Below are positions 20,161 to 35,281 of a DNA stretch of 64,000 nucleotides, piece by piece (the stretch's first letter is position 1; every line of letters starts with the position of its first letter). The position numbers and the translations under genes were made by a program. The notes beneath the pieces are model-generated. The model worked only from the letters and a program-made list of their open reading frames with translations. It did no database searches and was not told the DNA's origin. The DNA comes from Davidsoniella eucalypti (taxonomy: Eukaryota; Ascomycota; Sordariomycetes; Microascales; Ceratocystidaceae): NCBI GenBank assembly GCA_004009845.1, contig RMBW01000028.1, positions 239,448 to 303,447 of the forward strand. Direction: 5' to 3'.

Positions 20161-21763
20161 GAAACTCAGCAAAGCAGAACTAGTCTTCATAAATATAATT
20201 AAAATCGGATAATTACGGTATTGTTCCAATGACTATGATATCAATCCAAAATTGTTCATTGCGAAACTTTTACATTCAATGAATGATATCTGAGTAACTA
20301 AAACCGCATCACGATAAAGTCGGTTTCTTTCGTCGGAAATCAAAAACTTTCGGAAAAAGTGGGGCCAGTCGCGGATTTTGAAGGCCGCCGATGTGGGTCT
20401 CGGCAACATGATAACTTTTGCAAAGCCCCACCATATTTACCGCATTGGACTCAAGATTCTAGGGGTAGTATCTGTGATGGACAATCGGTTTATGGGCTCC
20501 TACATTTTCTAGAACCCTCTACACGTATGATCCTGATTAATGCCAGTAAACAAGGGATAACTGTAGAAATAAACACTAATAATTGCATAAGTATAGTTGT
20601 ATACATTCCATAAAGGTTCACTTTAGTAGCACTACCTACTGAATTTACAGGAAACAATAGGAGGGGCTTAGGTAGTAGTGGAACAAGGGGCTTGCTGTAG
20701 TGGGCTCTAGCATCTTAACTACTTTTGCAGCTTCTAGACACTGCACTGGAAATGATTCCACAGAGACTGATTGTAATACTTTAGTGGTGGACTGAAGAGA
20801 GAGCATGATGCATATCTCAGTGACGACACTGTCCGCTTCTCGCACCACCTTTGCCAAAAAGTTGATACATCTAGCTGGTTCACTGTAGCCTCACATGAGA
20901 AAATATAGGCAGACTAGATTGACCAACTAAACTAAAGACCAAGGCAACAGTGCAATTGACAACTTCACTGAGTGAAGAAAAAAAGCAGAACCCAAAGTGG
21001 ATTCGTTGCGTGAGGCAACTGACTCTATAAAACAGCTAAACAATCATTGGAGCAGTAGCCCATACCCGTAGCACCCAGACAGACACAACCTTGCAGCTAT
21101 TCTCTCCCCGCCATTTCCATCTAGCAAGCAACACTTCTAGATATCGTCGAGAGCGTGCACATGAAGAACAAGTTTTCATGCTATTTGGCCGTTTGTCCTA
21201 TTGAGTGAAAAATCCGCGAGAAATCCCCCGTCGCGATTACCGAAGATTCTGCTTAGATTGCCAGCCTAGAAGCGTTCGTCGCGTCGCCCACCGCCTTGTT
21301 TCTTCCCCCCCCCCCACTGAAAGACAGTAGCTAACACACCCACTATTTTCTTAGCACCACCTTAAGCGTAACAAAGCAGCCGAAACAAGCATAGCTAAGC
21401 TCCCTGCAAGCAACCCTTGACAACGCCAACAAAAGACGGTTGTCGCCTGCAATTGCAAGCAGCCAAGGCCAAAAAGAAGAAAAAAATAGGGAAAGAGTGA
21501 AAAGTTACTCCGTAGCTCGCCCAATTCACAATTCAGTGTCTTTCTCTACCAGCGGTTTTCCAAACCCCGCCCGTGCTAGTTTTGTTCTCCTCTTCAACCA
21601 AAATAATCCAGCAACAAAACACCCTTTGCTATTTTTTTTCTTTTCTTTTTTTCTTTTTCCCGATCTTCTTCTTTGTCAGCCGTGCGTCGTCTCAGCCAGA
21701 TCGTCCTCTGCTCTAATTCCTCTCCCAATATCGCCGTCATATCATCTACGATCGCCTGCAAAA
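20161..21763. other. AGX1-CRM1 intergenic region and CRM1 leader
   Basis: This stretch has no gene. An 11-C run (21305-21315) and a T/C-rich tract at about 21630-21770 lie just before the CRM1 ATG, typical of a fungal promoter/5' leader. The CRM1 frame is open upstream to about 21440 but has no ATG there. Confidence 0.55.
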
Positions 21764-24700
21764 ATGGCCATCACCGTGCCCGAGCTGGACGCGATGGTCC
21801 AGGCCTTCTACGAAGGTCGAGGTCTCCAGGTACGCCGCCTATTGCTCGATCCCATCGCAAGCTCGCCAGCTCTGCAGCTACTGACGCTGCCGTCCGCCAA
21901 TGCAGCTGCCGTGAACTAGAATAAGTGCTAACAAGCCATTTTTTCCCTGCATATAGCAACAAAAAGCTCAGGAAGGTCTGAACCAGGTTCGTAATTCTCA
22001 GCCTTTGCTTTGCGCCTTCGTCTCCAGCGGCATATCGTCTGTCTTTCATCGTACTAATCCATTCTCGTTGCCATCTACAGTTCAAGGAAGATCCCGATGC
22101 TTGGCTACTCGTTGACCAGCTGCTTTCCGAAGCTTCTTACCCCCAAACTAAGTGTATGCGACCTTCAATTCCATTTCAGCCGCCATATAGACAACTATAG
22201 TCCCGTCAACCTTGGCTTCGAATATCCTCACCATATATACTGCGTTACCATAATCACCCATCTGCTCAGGACTACAATGCTAACTACCTCTCTTTTTTGT
22301 ATATAGACCTGGGCCTCCAAGTACTCGACAGTGTCATTATGACGCGCTGGAAGGTTCTGCCTCGGGAACAATGTCTGGGTAAGAATACTATTTCCCCGCC
22401 CCTCCCTCGGTGATCGATCATTACTAATCTGTACCATCACACGTCATAGGCATCCGCAACTTCATCGTCGAGTTCATCCTCAAGTGCTCCAGTTCGGAAG
22501 AGGAGTTGAAAAAGTCCAAGACTCTACTCAACAAGCTCAATCTCGTGCTTGTTTCTATCCTGAAGCAAGAATGGCCCCACAACTGGCCTACCTTCATCAA
22601 CGAGATCATTCAGTCCTGCCACAACAGCTTGTCAGTATGCGAAAACAACATGATCATTCTGCGTCTGCTTTCTGAAGAGGTGTTCGACTACTCTGCAGAC
22701 CAGATGACTTCGGCTAAGACTCGCAATCTGAAGACGACCATGTGCGCCGAGTTTTCCCAAATCTTCCAGCTATGCCAGGAAATTCTCAGCACTGCCAACT
22801 CGGTGAGCCTCGTCAAGGCCACGCTCGAAACTCTATTGCGCTTCTGCAACTGGATTCCTCTTGGCTACATCTTCGAGACGCCCCTCATCGACACTCTGCG
22901 CAACCGTTTCTTAAGTGTTCCCGAGTTCCGCAACATCACTCTCCAGGTGCTCACTGAAATCGGTGGCCTCCAAACCAATGTCAGTGGAACGACCGGTAAC
23001 TACGACGAGCAGCTGGTCAAGATGTTCACCGAGGTCCTCACTACAATTGCCGAGCTGATTCCTCTAAACCTGGACTTGCGGACGACCTACCCACAGAGCA
23101 ACTCCAAGGACCAAGAGTTCATCCAAAACCTTGCATTATTCCTGTGCAATTTCTTCAGCATGCACTTGAATGTAAGCCCCCCCCGCGAAGAATTGATAAG
23201 ACTTTGTAGTATTTGTAAACACTCGCTAACCTCACTACCAATCTAGCTCATCGAGAAGCTTCCCAACCGCGATTTCGTTACCCACGGCCACTTCTACCTT
23301 ATCCGGATATCGCAAATTGATGACCGCGAGCTGTTCAAAATTTGCCTTGACTACTGGCTAAAGCTGGTACAAGAACTGTACGACGAAATGCAGTCGCTGC
23401 CCGCAACCACCCTCAACCCTATGCTTTCACTGTCTGGTGGTGCTACTAGTGGTGGCGCCCCCAACCCCAGCCTTCTCGCCGATTTCCCTCTTCGCAAGCA
23501 CAAGTACAGCGAGGTTATGTCCAACCTCCGTGTCGTCATGATTGAGAAGATGGTTCGCCCGGAGGAAGTTCTGATTGTTGAAAACGATGAGGGAGAGATC
23601 GTACGTGAGTTCGTGAAGGAGTCCGACACCGTTCAACTGTACAAGACTATCCGTGAATGCCTTGTGTATCTGACTCACTTGGACGTCGTCGACACGGAAA
23701 ACATCATGACCGAGAAGCTTTCGAAGCAGGTCGACGGCTCCGAGTGGTCGTGGCACAACTGCAATGTTCTTTGCTGGGCCATCGGTTCCATTTCTTTGGC
23801 CATGAACGAGGAGACTGAGAAGCGGTTCTTGGTCACTGTTATCAAGGACCTTCTAGGCCTCACAGAGATGAAGCGCGGAAAGGACAACAAGGCTGTTGTT
23901 GCCAGTAATATCATGTATATTGTCGGTCAATACCCTCGCTTCCTCAAGGCTCACTGGAAGTTCTTGAAGACCGTGGTCAACAAACTTTTCGAGTTCATGC
24001 ACGAGTCACACGAGGGCGTTCAGGACATGGCTTGCGATACTTTCATCAAGATTGCGAAGCAGTGCCGTCGTCACTTTGTTGCCCTTCAGCCCGGTGAGAC
24101 TGAACCTTTCATCCAGGAGATTGTTCGTAGCATGAACAATATCACCTGTGATCTGACCCCTCAGCAAGTCCACACCTTCTACGAAGCCTGTGGCTACATG
24201 GTGGCTGCTCAGGGTAACAAGAACTCCCAGGAACACCTCTTGGCTGACCTAATGTCACTCCCTAATGTTGCCTGGGATGAGATCATCAAGCAGGCCAACA
24301 TTAACCCCGGTATTCTTCAAGACTCTGAGACTATCAAGATTATTGGCAACATCATGAAGACTAACGTTTCCGCCTGCACTTCCATCGGCACATACTTCTA
24401 CCCTCAAATCGGTCGTATCTATAGCGACATGCTGCAGATGTACCGTGCTACCAGTGGCCTGATTTCGGAGGCTGTTACTAAGCAGGGTGAAATCGCCACC
24501 AAGATGCCCAAGGTCCGCGGTCTGCGTACCATCAAGAAGGAAATCCTAAAGCTTATTGAAACCTATGTTGAGAAGGCCGAAGATCTGAACGCTGTGCGCC
24601 AACAAATGGTGCCTCCTCTGCTGGAGACTGTTCTGACTGACTACAACTCCAATGTTCCCGGTGCCCGTGATGCCGAGGTTCTCAAGGCCATGTCAGTCAT

Positions 24701-25591
24701 CATCACTAAGCTTGGTGGTCTAATGGAGGATCAGATTCCTACCATTATGCAGAACGTTTTCGAGTGCACTTTAGAAATGATCAACAAGGACTTCTCTGAG
24801 TTCCCTGAGCACCGTGTTGAGTTCTTCAACCTTTTGCGTGCCATTAACCTCAAGTGCTTCCCTGCCCTTTTGAAGCTTGATACTCGCCAGTTCAAGTTTG
24901 TCATCGACTCTTGCTCGTGGGCGTTCAAGCACGATAACCGTGATGTCGAAGCTGCTGGTCTCAACATGTGCCTGGAGCTCATCAACAACATCTCAGAGAC
25001 GGATGTACAGACCTCGAACCTATTCTTCCAGCAGTTCTTTATTTCTATCCTACAAGACATCTTCTTCGTGATCACTGATTCCGACCACAAGGCTGGCTTC
25101 AAGACGCAATCCATGATTCTGATGCGGATGATCTACTTTGTTCAGCCGGCGGACGGCACCTCACCCAAGATCCAGGGACCCATTTACACCCCAGAACAAG
25201 CACCCCAAGGAACTGGCAACCACGAATTCCTATCTACCTTCGTGTCTAGCCTACTACGGGGTGCCTTCCCCAACCTACAACCGTAAGTTCCTATCAAGCC
25301 ACTTCATAATCTACATGTATATGACGAGCAGTCACTAATACCTTGCATAGTGCTCAAATTCAATCTTTCGTTGAGGGTCTCTTCACATACAACACCCAAT
25401 ACGACCGCTTCCGCCTAAGCCTACGTGATTTCTTGATTTCGCTCAAGGAATTCGCCAGTGACAATGCCGAGCTATTCGCATTCGAGAAGGAGCAGCAAGA
25501 TCGGGAAGCCAAGGCTGCTGATTACGAGCGCCGTACCAAGGTTGGCGGTCTGCTGAAGCCTTCAGAGATTATTGACGAGGAAGAAATTTGA
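21764..25591 (+). CDS. CRM1: Exportin-1 (CRM1/XPO1), 1079 aa, six introns
   Basis: CRM1 is the HEAT-repeat karyopherin that binds leucine-rich export signals with Ran-GTP and carries proteins and RNPs out of the nucleus. Exons are 21764-21829, 21957-21986, 22081-22153, 22307-22378, 22450-23171, 23247-25282 and 25351-25591. Four introns fall in the first 690 bp and exon 2 is only 30 nt. The N-terminal importin-beta/CRIME region is clear (KEDPDAW, TRWKVLPREQ, LKQEWPHNWPTF). The central NES-groove region is highly conserved (VLCWAIGSIS, ASNIMYIVGQYPRFLKAHWK). Cys497 in VLCWAIGS matches the cysteine attacked by leptomycin B in human and fission yeast proteins. The C-terminus is acidic (EEEI). ATG 21764 is the first in its frame. 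Length matches fission yeast Crm1 (about 1078 aa). Confidence 0.97.
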
Positions 25592-27072
25592 CTGGCTGAA
25601 GAATTTCGCGCTGAGTACGCACCCGATCACACCCAAGCGCAAGAGCTAAATGGTAACAGTAATGATGGCTCAGGCTCGGGCATTTCTTCCAAGCCGCGGA
25701 TGCGAGGGGATGACTTTGATCCCTGGGAGCTATATGAATGAGCATGTGCCCAGGATTTGTCTTGATGCAGTTCGTGTACACACAATCATAAGAGGTTGGA
25801 CTAACTTACACAGAGGTATTCTTGTGTTGACGTTTGGGTTGAATGCTGGAGCGGCATTAGACGTGTTGCCGTTTCCATGTTTTCATATTGGGCGCTTTTA
25901 TTTTCTGTTTTTTGTTCATTTTTTCATTGTTTTTTTTTCTGTTTTCATGTTACCATTGATACAATCTTGTTCTTTTACTTTTTTTATTTACGGTCGCAAG
26001 AGTTTGGAGGGGAAATGACTGTTTGCTCAAGCGAAAGGCTGAAGGGGCCATAAGAAGGAAGGAGTAGGACAGGAGAGAGAAGATGCGTGAAGAGGAGGGG
26101 AAGGGGAGAGAAGGAGATATTTGAATGAAGAGTTGGTGGAACCCGACGGCTTCAACAATCTCGTCTTTGAGTATTGATAAAAAGAAAAACACTCCTTTTC
26201 ACATATAAAGTATCACATCGGAACTGCCTCAGTCTCATTCTCTCTGTTCTTTCTTCGGCAAGAGATATGCGTTTTTTATATTTATTTTCTTCTAGTCTTC
26301 TGGCCATTCGAGGCTCTTAAGCGCAGGAAGTAAAGCATAACAACAAAAACGCAACGATTTTGATCAAAAATATCATCACTTGGTACCAGAATAATAAGAT
26401 CGCGATATCTGCATCCGCAAAGGCGTATCAAACAAAGTTTTGTTTATAGTTTTTTTCTATCTTTAGGGCCGCAACTTATCGATACTTCCAGCTTTCAGAC
26501 ATAATACATAGTAGGTACACATACAATCCATCGTCAACTCGATTCAGTGAAATCTTCATATAATGTATGTTATCTTGTTTATATCTCGTCATCGGGATGT
26601 GTCATATTATCTAGTATGAACTGGTGAATGCTCCATACTACAGTTCTACAAGTCTCCGGACTTCGGTTCCGAGATCTTTCGTCCATATCCGTTATTTTAG
26701 CCCATCTCTTATTGGTTGGCAGACTTTGTACAACTCCTGTCATGACACGGTACACAAAGAGCCGGAGACTTCATAGCCAATATTTGGTGCACTAATATCC
26801 TAAACGATTTGTTCTATTCTCAAAAGTATCGTGTGTATTTTCTCCGCAAGGTCATATCTTAGCGTTGCTACCGTGTAGCTGGACCGGTGAATGCTTTTTC
26901 TTAACTAGTGACTACACTGTATGACGCAATGAAACCTTGGCTCTCCCCTTTAGATCGCAAGACTTGGGTTTTCGAGACAAGAGGGCTATCTAAACCGCAC
27001 AATACTCTAGTTCTAGGCAAACTTGCAGGCTAGTTACCCTAGTCTTTTGTCCCTAGCAAGACGGCCATACAA

Positions 27073-27110
27073 TACATATATATGTATATATGTATATGTA
27101 TATACAGATA
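27073..27110. repeat. TA/TG-rich tract near-palindrome
   Basis: Alternating TATATG and CATATA words make an almost self-complementary tract that ends in a TACAGATA octamer. It is simple sequence with no sign of coding. Confidence 0.6.
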
Positions 27111-30102
27111 GTTGCTTAGAAGGACTAAATCAGCCCCAACAGTCACTCAACTGAGTTATGTCCATAATGGGAGACCGACAAGGCCTTGTGACTTTATAGC
27201 ATAAGCACTAAGAAAAATCTTTCAGTGGTCCAGATGGTTGATCACAGGGTACTTTGATAGTGGTCCCTTTTGTTGGTAAATTGCTACAAGAAGTAGAATA
27301 TATGTTGGATAATGGAAGCAATCTTTACACGGTTTGAGAGACAGACTGTCGCAATACATCTCTGACACTTGAAGTAGTCCCAACTACAACCTCTGTATGC
27401 TTGATAGTAGTCGTGCTAGGGTTGTGTCTCATATGGATTAGCATACACACATATATATGTAGTTCAGTTTGGGTTCATATATTATACAGCAGAAAGATAG
27501 GCGTATCTACTTTTATTTATATAGCTAGTACAATTCAACGGTGTATAGGACGTACTGCTGATACAACCTTACCAGAAACTACATGTGATAGTGATCTTGT
27601 GTATGTATGTAGTGGTAGTCTTATTCATCTATACAACTAGATATAGCATCCAACACGAGAGTGATATCCTACAAGTGTGAACATCCTACATTCTTTATCT
27701 TTTTTTAGGAGTAGAGATGTCTAATCCATTTTCTATCATTCTGTAATATGAGTACTAGCTCACCCTTCCAACCGTCTAAGGCATACCAGGCGTATCCCAA
27801 GTTATCACACAAAGTTGCTCCATATTGTGCCCCTTGCTAACTCCCACCGCAGTTTCTATCATATATCACATATAACAAATACCGTTGTCTCTAGCATTGG
27901 CTACAATCGTTTACTATGGCCTGATGGAAGAGTATCACAGCCAGTGACTGACCTTTGATAGCACAAGGCGGAACCAACAACACCTTCATTTTCACGGCTA
28001 TGAGATCCAACTATCACCTCCTGATATAGCCTCACGTTCACACGGTTCTTCGTCCCAAAAAACAACTGTTTTTGAGAAGTTTGGGGCTACGAATCACGTT
28101 GCTAGATCATAGTATTCTTTCCAATTTTGAATGATGGGGCTCATCAAGAACCACTCTTCGGGTATCATGGTTTGGTTTGTCCCCCCCATGACCTTTCTGG
28201 CAAACCTTGGATTTAACTTGTGCATTTGCGAAGTAATGCCACCAAAGCGCGCCTGATGCTTACAAATATTGTTCATACGATCTCCGTATAGTTTTTATAC
28301 GTCCATGAATTCGTGGTTCAGAATGATGGCGGAGTCTTGATGAGCTCAAACAGCCTATTCGCAGTCATAACGTAACTTTTAGCTTAGGCGAGTGACAAAG
28401 TGTGATGAATTACACCGTTGGATAGTTCGACACCCAATACACGACAGCAATTGCCGTATTTCCGTCAAGACAATAATGCCATTGTCTATTCAAAGGCCGG
28501 TTTGGTTGGGAAATATGGTGTCTGTACACTTTGGAGATGCCCCCCTAGTCAGGTTGACTCAACATACATATGTAGGTAGTGTCGATATGAGAAAGTCTTT
28601 CGATACTTCGGCTCTGCCTTCGGATGCGTCTCTTTTCGGAGCCGAAGACGGTACGCACTAAAACGACAAAGCAAGTACATGTCTCAAGGCGTACAAAACT
28701 TCCTTTAACGATTACCACAATATGTAGCTATAGTGAGCATTAGATGGCATACGCCATTTAATATCAACTTATGTGAAATCTGCGGCCGAGTGGGTGATGT
28801 GATGAAAAAAAAAATTAGTTCAGCTAGCCTCCAAGCCCAAGAAGCCAGCATTACACATCACACCTCCATTTGGTAGTTAACTGAGACATTATTCAGGCAA
28901 ACTATAGTTCGCTTCTCTAGACGGCCCCTTTGTCTTATATACATAGCTATCCCTTACGTTGAAGTGTTTTCTTATGTGTATCTATACATATATCATTGAG
29001 ATGAGTAGTCATAGTTTATGCTCAGGCCAGTGTAATCAACTTTGGCGATAAAAGTCAGGTGACTTCTACTTATGTATCATAGAATCCCCAGACGTAAATT
29101 TGCGCCATTCTTGTCTATTAACGGTACCGATTCCCGTAATGATAGTAGTGATTGTTTGAAGAACCGCTGGTGATGACGTTCTTTAGAGTATATCGTTCCT
29201 AATCTTCATTCTATCACACAATCTCTCAATGTAAACAATGCAAAATAGGCAAGCATTCATACTTTAGTGATAATTCAGAAGTGACCAAGGTTTGATATGG
29301 CCTAACCTGCTACTAGGGTCTTCAGGCCTATACTCCAAGATCAAGAATAGAATCTAGTTCGGCATAGTAGCAGTCTTCAAAAGGCTCTTGGATTCCACCA
29401 CAAACAGGGCAGACCATCATCTACACTACAAGTCTAGCTTTGGTATGTGTTGACGTCACAATACTAAAAGTCTTTCAATTCTATCGTTATCATGGTAAAA
29501 ATAAAACCGGTGGAATACGGCTTAGGGTAGTGGTTCGAGAAAACTATATAACCACAATGCTTTACGCTAATTAGTCAAATTGACCGGTTGTATATATTTA
29601 CCTACCTCGTAAATACGGCCTTTGATTTCACATGTTAGTTTTGAGATATTTACGCCCGGTTTTGGAGAGGAAAGGTCTATCAAAAGCCCTTTTGCTGACG
29701 ATGTAAACTCTGCCGTATATAGAAATACTATTATCAGTGTCTGATCTCAGCTTTTAACAAGTTTCCCCTTCATGACATAACACATAAGACATTTACGGCG
29801 CAGATATGTCTTGATCTGGTACTTGACTCGTTCGTGACGACATCGAAGACTTTCATATTACAATACACTGATATTTATTTCTTAGCTATGAGCAACAAAA
29901 AAACACAAATTATCGATATCAGGGGCCTGAGTAAAGCTTTGGCTTGGCTAGACTGTTGGCGGTATTCCCGGGCCGTCACTCGACCGACAATCAGCACCGT
30001 GCACGCCCTGTTTTCTATGGCTGCCAAAAGCTCGGAGAAATTTTGGCGTGGGATATCTCAAAGAGAAACAAAGCTGGGCCCCATCTAGAACAACAACTAG
30101 GT

Positions 30103-30132
30103 TACTACTACTACTACTACCACTACTACTAC
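30103..30132. repeat. (TAC)n microsatellite
   Basis: Six TAC units, one CAC interruption and three more TAC units. It runs into a TACAGATA octamer at 30130. Confidence 0.9.
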
Positions 30133-33100
30133 AGATATGTACTACTGTTTAGACATTCCGGCTGAATGCTTCCGCTCCAGATGCCACACAACGACCCCAG
30201 TAGCAGCTCGCAGTAACCGACAGAGTTTTCCTATGCCATTCCATTAAAACTGTAGAATCAATCTCTGTTGGGAAATACAAGATTTGGAGGGGGTGTATAT
30301 TGATACAAAGGGCCTCGAATGGAACTCTACGTAGTAAAGAGCAACGTCTTGCTTAGTGCCTTGTCCAGACTCTCTTATTCCACCTGTTTCTCTTAGTGAG
30401 GCCCAGCAAGTCCCCCAATGTTCTCGATTTAGGCAAAATGCTTGAATGAGGACAATGTGCGAACTTTGTACATGTAGCTATCAGTGAAAAACCCCAGCAT
30501 TAGCAGTCTGTGCTGTGCTCCAGGAGAAAACAACGGAAGACATGAACATTACACTACCACCCTTATCGAGTCTTGGTGGGCTACGTGGGGATACGAACCA
30601 GCCATAGTTTGCTTTGTTCCCTCTCTTGGTATCCCCCACGTAAACAAGAATCAACGGTGACAACCCTAGTCTAGCATGGAGGCCTACATGGTAGATTCAA
30701 GGAATTGTCACCGGCTAACGCGAGAACAATCGATTCAAGCTAGTGATGTGGTGCGCTTATGAAAGTTAGACTAAGTTGTTATAGTCATCTGTGTTCTCAC
30801 TCAAACCAGGAGCAACATGGACCCTTATTATTCACATCCTACATATAGAGGTCTTGAGATACATATTTGGGGTCCGTTTCATAGATTTGGAGAAACATAT
30901 CCATTATAATTGCCAAGTCTATAAGTATATAGATAGTTATGATGAATTTTTATAAGACAAATTGAGGCCAACTACTAGTCGGTACTTTTCTTTCAAAAAA
31001 AAATCAAACATAGTACTACCAGACTCAAATATAGATATACAACTAATTGTGGTTGACTGCAATATAATATAAAAGTATCACAGAATTGCTAGGTGGGAGT
31101 CTTCCATAGACGGTTCCTTCGGATATCACCCAGCTATAGACGGAAAGGAAAGGCTCGCGACGGCCTTTGCTTTTTGAAGAATTTTCTTTGTTCTTTTAAG
31201 CCGTACAAATGTCAGTTCCTAACCCTGCAATTATAGTATATGTAATATAGCAGAATAAGTTGTTTGTAAGGCTGCCACCCACGTCTAGATTTTATTTGCT
31301 TTCTTTGTTCTTCTCTCTGATCGTTACATCTATATATCAATACAGTCTAAGTATAGTCTGTGCTTTTTATTCAATTCCGATGGCCATTCTTGTGGAAGAA
31401 AAACTTCCTATTTCAGCAAAGCTATGAGGCCCTAGAACTCTTTGAAGGTTGGCCGAGGGGATGGCGTGCTTGTTGCATATCGAAGAATTATAATGAAGAC
31501 AATAGAAAACGAAGAAGAAGAAATTTATCTGTGCTGAGCATAGCTGACCACAACCCAATGCACGGTGCGCCGTTTCAGGGCGCAAGTTTATTACCAACAG
31601 CTAGCTTAGGCTTAGTATGCAACTGAAAGAAGAAGGCCTCTCAGCACTAAAGGATAATCTCAAATTCTGAGTCTTGATTACGCAGGGAGGTTGCAATGAG
31701 AGCAGTCAAGGCTAGCAATTTTCATTTAGGAAATTGTCATTAGGAAGATCACAGTCGAACGCGATAGAATCACGGCGGCCTGTACTAAATATCCGGGCCA
31801 GCCAGTGAGACGACTTATATGTATTAGTGCAGCGTCTGTGCCTTGCGGCTTTGGGATTTTACAGCCCGAGTTGAGGCGGACTGTTATTGTTAAAGGGCGC
31901 GCTATAGTATCCGCAGAGGGCTATGGACAAACCCTAAAAGGGCAGTCTACCTACTACTGAAAACTACTCCGGTCCTCGATTTGAAACTTGCGTATATCGA
32001 TTCTGGATTATATCGTTATTGGCATTTAAGCACCCAATGTTTCTGTCATTATTGGTACTGAAAGCACTATTGAACACGAATAACCAGTATTCCAGTGCCA
32101 TCGTTTTTTGTAGCTCAATATTGTGCTGCTTTTGAAGATGAACCCTTGACATATATATTCATCTTTCCTCCCGAAAAAGGAAATCTGTGCCGCAGTGATA
32201 AAATAAATCTAGTGATTCTTGATTAGCCACATTCTAGTAAGTACCGTACAGATATTATGTACCAAAATAGGCTGTGCCAATTTTCCAAACGGTACTCTAC
32301 TCAAATATAAGAGTTTTCTAGTGCCTAGATACGCACCCTATCAAAAAGGCATGAAATTCAAGGTAAAGAAGCATTCTGACTGCCTTTTTTTTTACCAAAA
32401 TGCGCAATATTTACTGATGTAGTTAGTTAAGTGAATGGAATGATAATGATGCAATTACAATTGTCAGTTGTGAGCTAGAAGACCCTTTGCTAATCCTTAT
32501 CCGGTGCTGAGTATAACCCTCTTTACCAGCCCAGAACAGCCCATTCAGTCTTTTCCGTAGTTTCTGATACATTTCATCACAATATAGGATACGTACAGAT
32601 ACATTATGAGACTGTCGATAGCCGCCCAAGATACAGGCGGTGGCGGTCATATGACACGCAGACATGCTACAATAAGAAGATAATCAGTAACTACATGTCC
32701 TGTGCTATAACTTCGACCTCTAACCAGTCTAGATAGCTTGGTGCTACAGCTAGTGAGATGGTACATACATACCCTATTTTGGAAGGTTGCAGAAGTACAG
32801 TGCACAACACACCCCGCTAGCGATCTCTTATTACGTATAGATATATTTCACCTGTCCACGGTGTAGCGTTACAGGCAGTGTTATCACAAGTCATCACTGG
32901 TACACCAAATCACGAATGGATGTGTATCAGTTTCTAGTTGGTAAAGACCATCTCCTGCGTTTAAATAGTCTCGCATCATCAAAATCACACTCCTGTGTAT
33001 ATGTATACCTTGGTGTCCATAGTATGGTTAAATAATAATCCAAACTTTCGCAATTATGCTTAGCTTTAACGCGGGTTTGTTTGAGATTTCACAAAATGTA

Positions 33101-35281
33101 TAATTAAATGGGATGTACATGATTAGTTTTGTCTTTTTTCACTTTTTTTTTCAAAATGTCTCGAGCGGTTAGGCCCGAAGCCATGTGCATGTCTTTTTTC
33201 TACAAAGGCAAAAAAAACAAATTGTCAAGATATATATACCCGATCATAACTTAGAGGCTTTGCTAATTTCATGATAGCCTACTTTCTACTCATGTAATTT
33301 CAATGGTCAATACTGAGCTCACAACTAAACTATTTAATTTATATCATCTGCTCTATTGGGTCTTTTGCCTTCCATGGAACTGTACTTGGAAGAAGACTAG
33401 ACACCATTTGTAGATGAACCTGCAGATAACCCTACCATCAAAGTCTATATGACAGAATCGCAAGACGGTTCTTTTCGATTTCACTTCACCAACCAATTTG
33501 ACCAACAGAAAGGGTATCTCAAAAACAATCATGCAAACATGTAAAGAACAAAAAAAAAGCATATTTTTATTTATTTACATATACATACATGACTACACAA
33601 GATAGAAAAGATATTCGGAAACATTTATACTAACTAACTTATACCAAAGATATAGTCTAGCTGAACTCAGCACCGGATTGGGAATTTATCCCAAATGGAG
33701 GAATATTTCGGTCTCGCCTGTAAATATTTTCTTTCTACTGGTATTTCCTCCTCTACAGCCTCTACATATAGAACATGTCTACCATGTGCTATTTTCTCAT
33801 ACCTATTTTTGCTTCCTTGATGGGCATCGTTACATTGGGAGAAATCCGCACATGCTAGAAATATTTCCTCTCGTAGAATCCAGGACGATATAATGAAATG
33901 TTTCTGAGCTCGCTTAGAGAAAAGCAAGCTAGTAATGGCAGCTGTGAATGAATATGTTACCATACAAGATAAGGCAAAGCAAGAACACCCAACGCAGCGC
34001 GTTAGTAACAGAGTATGTCTAGTGAGATAATATTGGCTTGTAGACCCATAGCCAATATTCTTCTTAGAATAGTTGTATTGTGACGATAATATAGCAGCTT
34101 GTTATTCAGCTCACAATGGGTTTATTTGGCAAGCAACAATTACAATACGAACTTAACAACTAAACATGCTTGTATACCGTAGGTAGACATAAACTATCAA
34201 GCATAGTAAATCAAATGTACATACATTCCAGTATAATCTAGGCTATCATATACTTTTTTTTTACAAAAATACTGGTAGTAAAAGCAACCCTAGTGATAGA
34301 ATAGAGAAATATGCCAAAAGACCCTAGTGTTTGGCTGTCTAAGTGGTCGAACCCCCCCCTTGTGACAGGAGATCCGATAAGTAATTTTAGTTATGTAGTA
34401 GCTACTACATGAAGCTTGAGCATACTGGACAATGCAGAAGCCATCGACTACATGTAGACAAACTTATCATTCCCAAAGCTGCATTACAATGAAATAGTAT
34501 AAATTTCCTCATTGAGATAGGATCAGACTAACCGACGGTATGATCACAGGGTCCAGGTAGGGTTTGTGTTTTTCCTTTCGTGTCTTTGGCCTTTGAACAT
34601 TGCAAAACCGACCTTGTGCCATGCCACAATGACGGGAAGACATTCTAGCAGGACAGCTTTTCACCAGAGACGATCGGCCATGAACCAGAGCTGGAGCAAG
34701 GAACTACCTAGTATACGAGGGCACAAAAACGCTTGGTTACTGATTGCTTGGACGATTTGACAGCAACGCTATTGCAGCTGAAAATACAGTCAGGTGGAGA
34801 AATCGCAAGGTGCACCCAAGTTGTAGAGCATACGTATGTTTACAGATAGCTCTAGACAGCTTGCTCAAGCACTCAAGCGAACTTGACGCTCTTGGTCAAG
34901 ACTGTGACAAGCGAGGCTCACTTGGTTGAATCACACCGGTCCAGTGCCTATGAAAGAAAAGAGTTCTTATCGCGGGCGTGCCATGCATGATACTAGTATG
35001 TATCAAGCACACATCTATCTGTACATTGGAAGCATTCTCTCATCAGGCATTGATTGGGTCTCGAAATCTCAAGTGATATGCACAGAGTTCGTGCCAGTGG
35101 GAAAACATGATTGGCCAGGGTGGAAATTCGATCTATCTGTAGAGAAACAAAAGCTAGGAGGAAACGGCTGACGTGGTATTTTCTCAAATTCGCGGATAAG
35201 AATCTCATGTGTAAAAACGGGATTAAGTGCATGTCTGTTGGAGTCTGATTTACAGAATCACGCTTTTGCTGGTGTACCTCG

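Noticed and set aside
21440..21763. Open extension in frame upstream of the CRM1 ATG
   Set aside because: It has no ATG in frame and reads through a T/C-rich leader; the family N-terminus fits the ATG at 21764.
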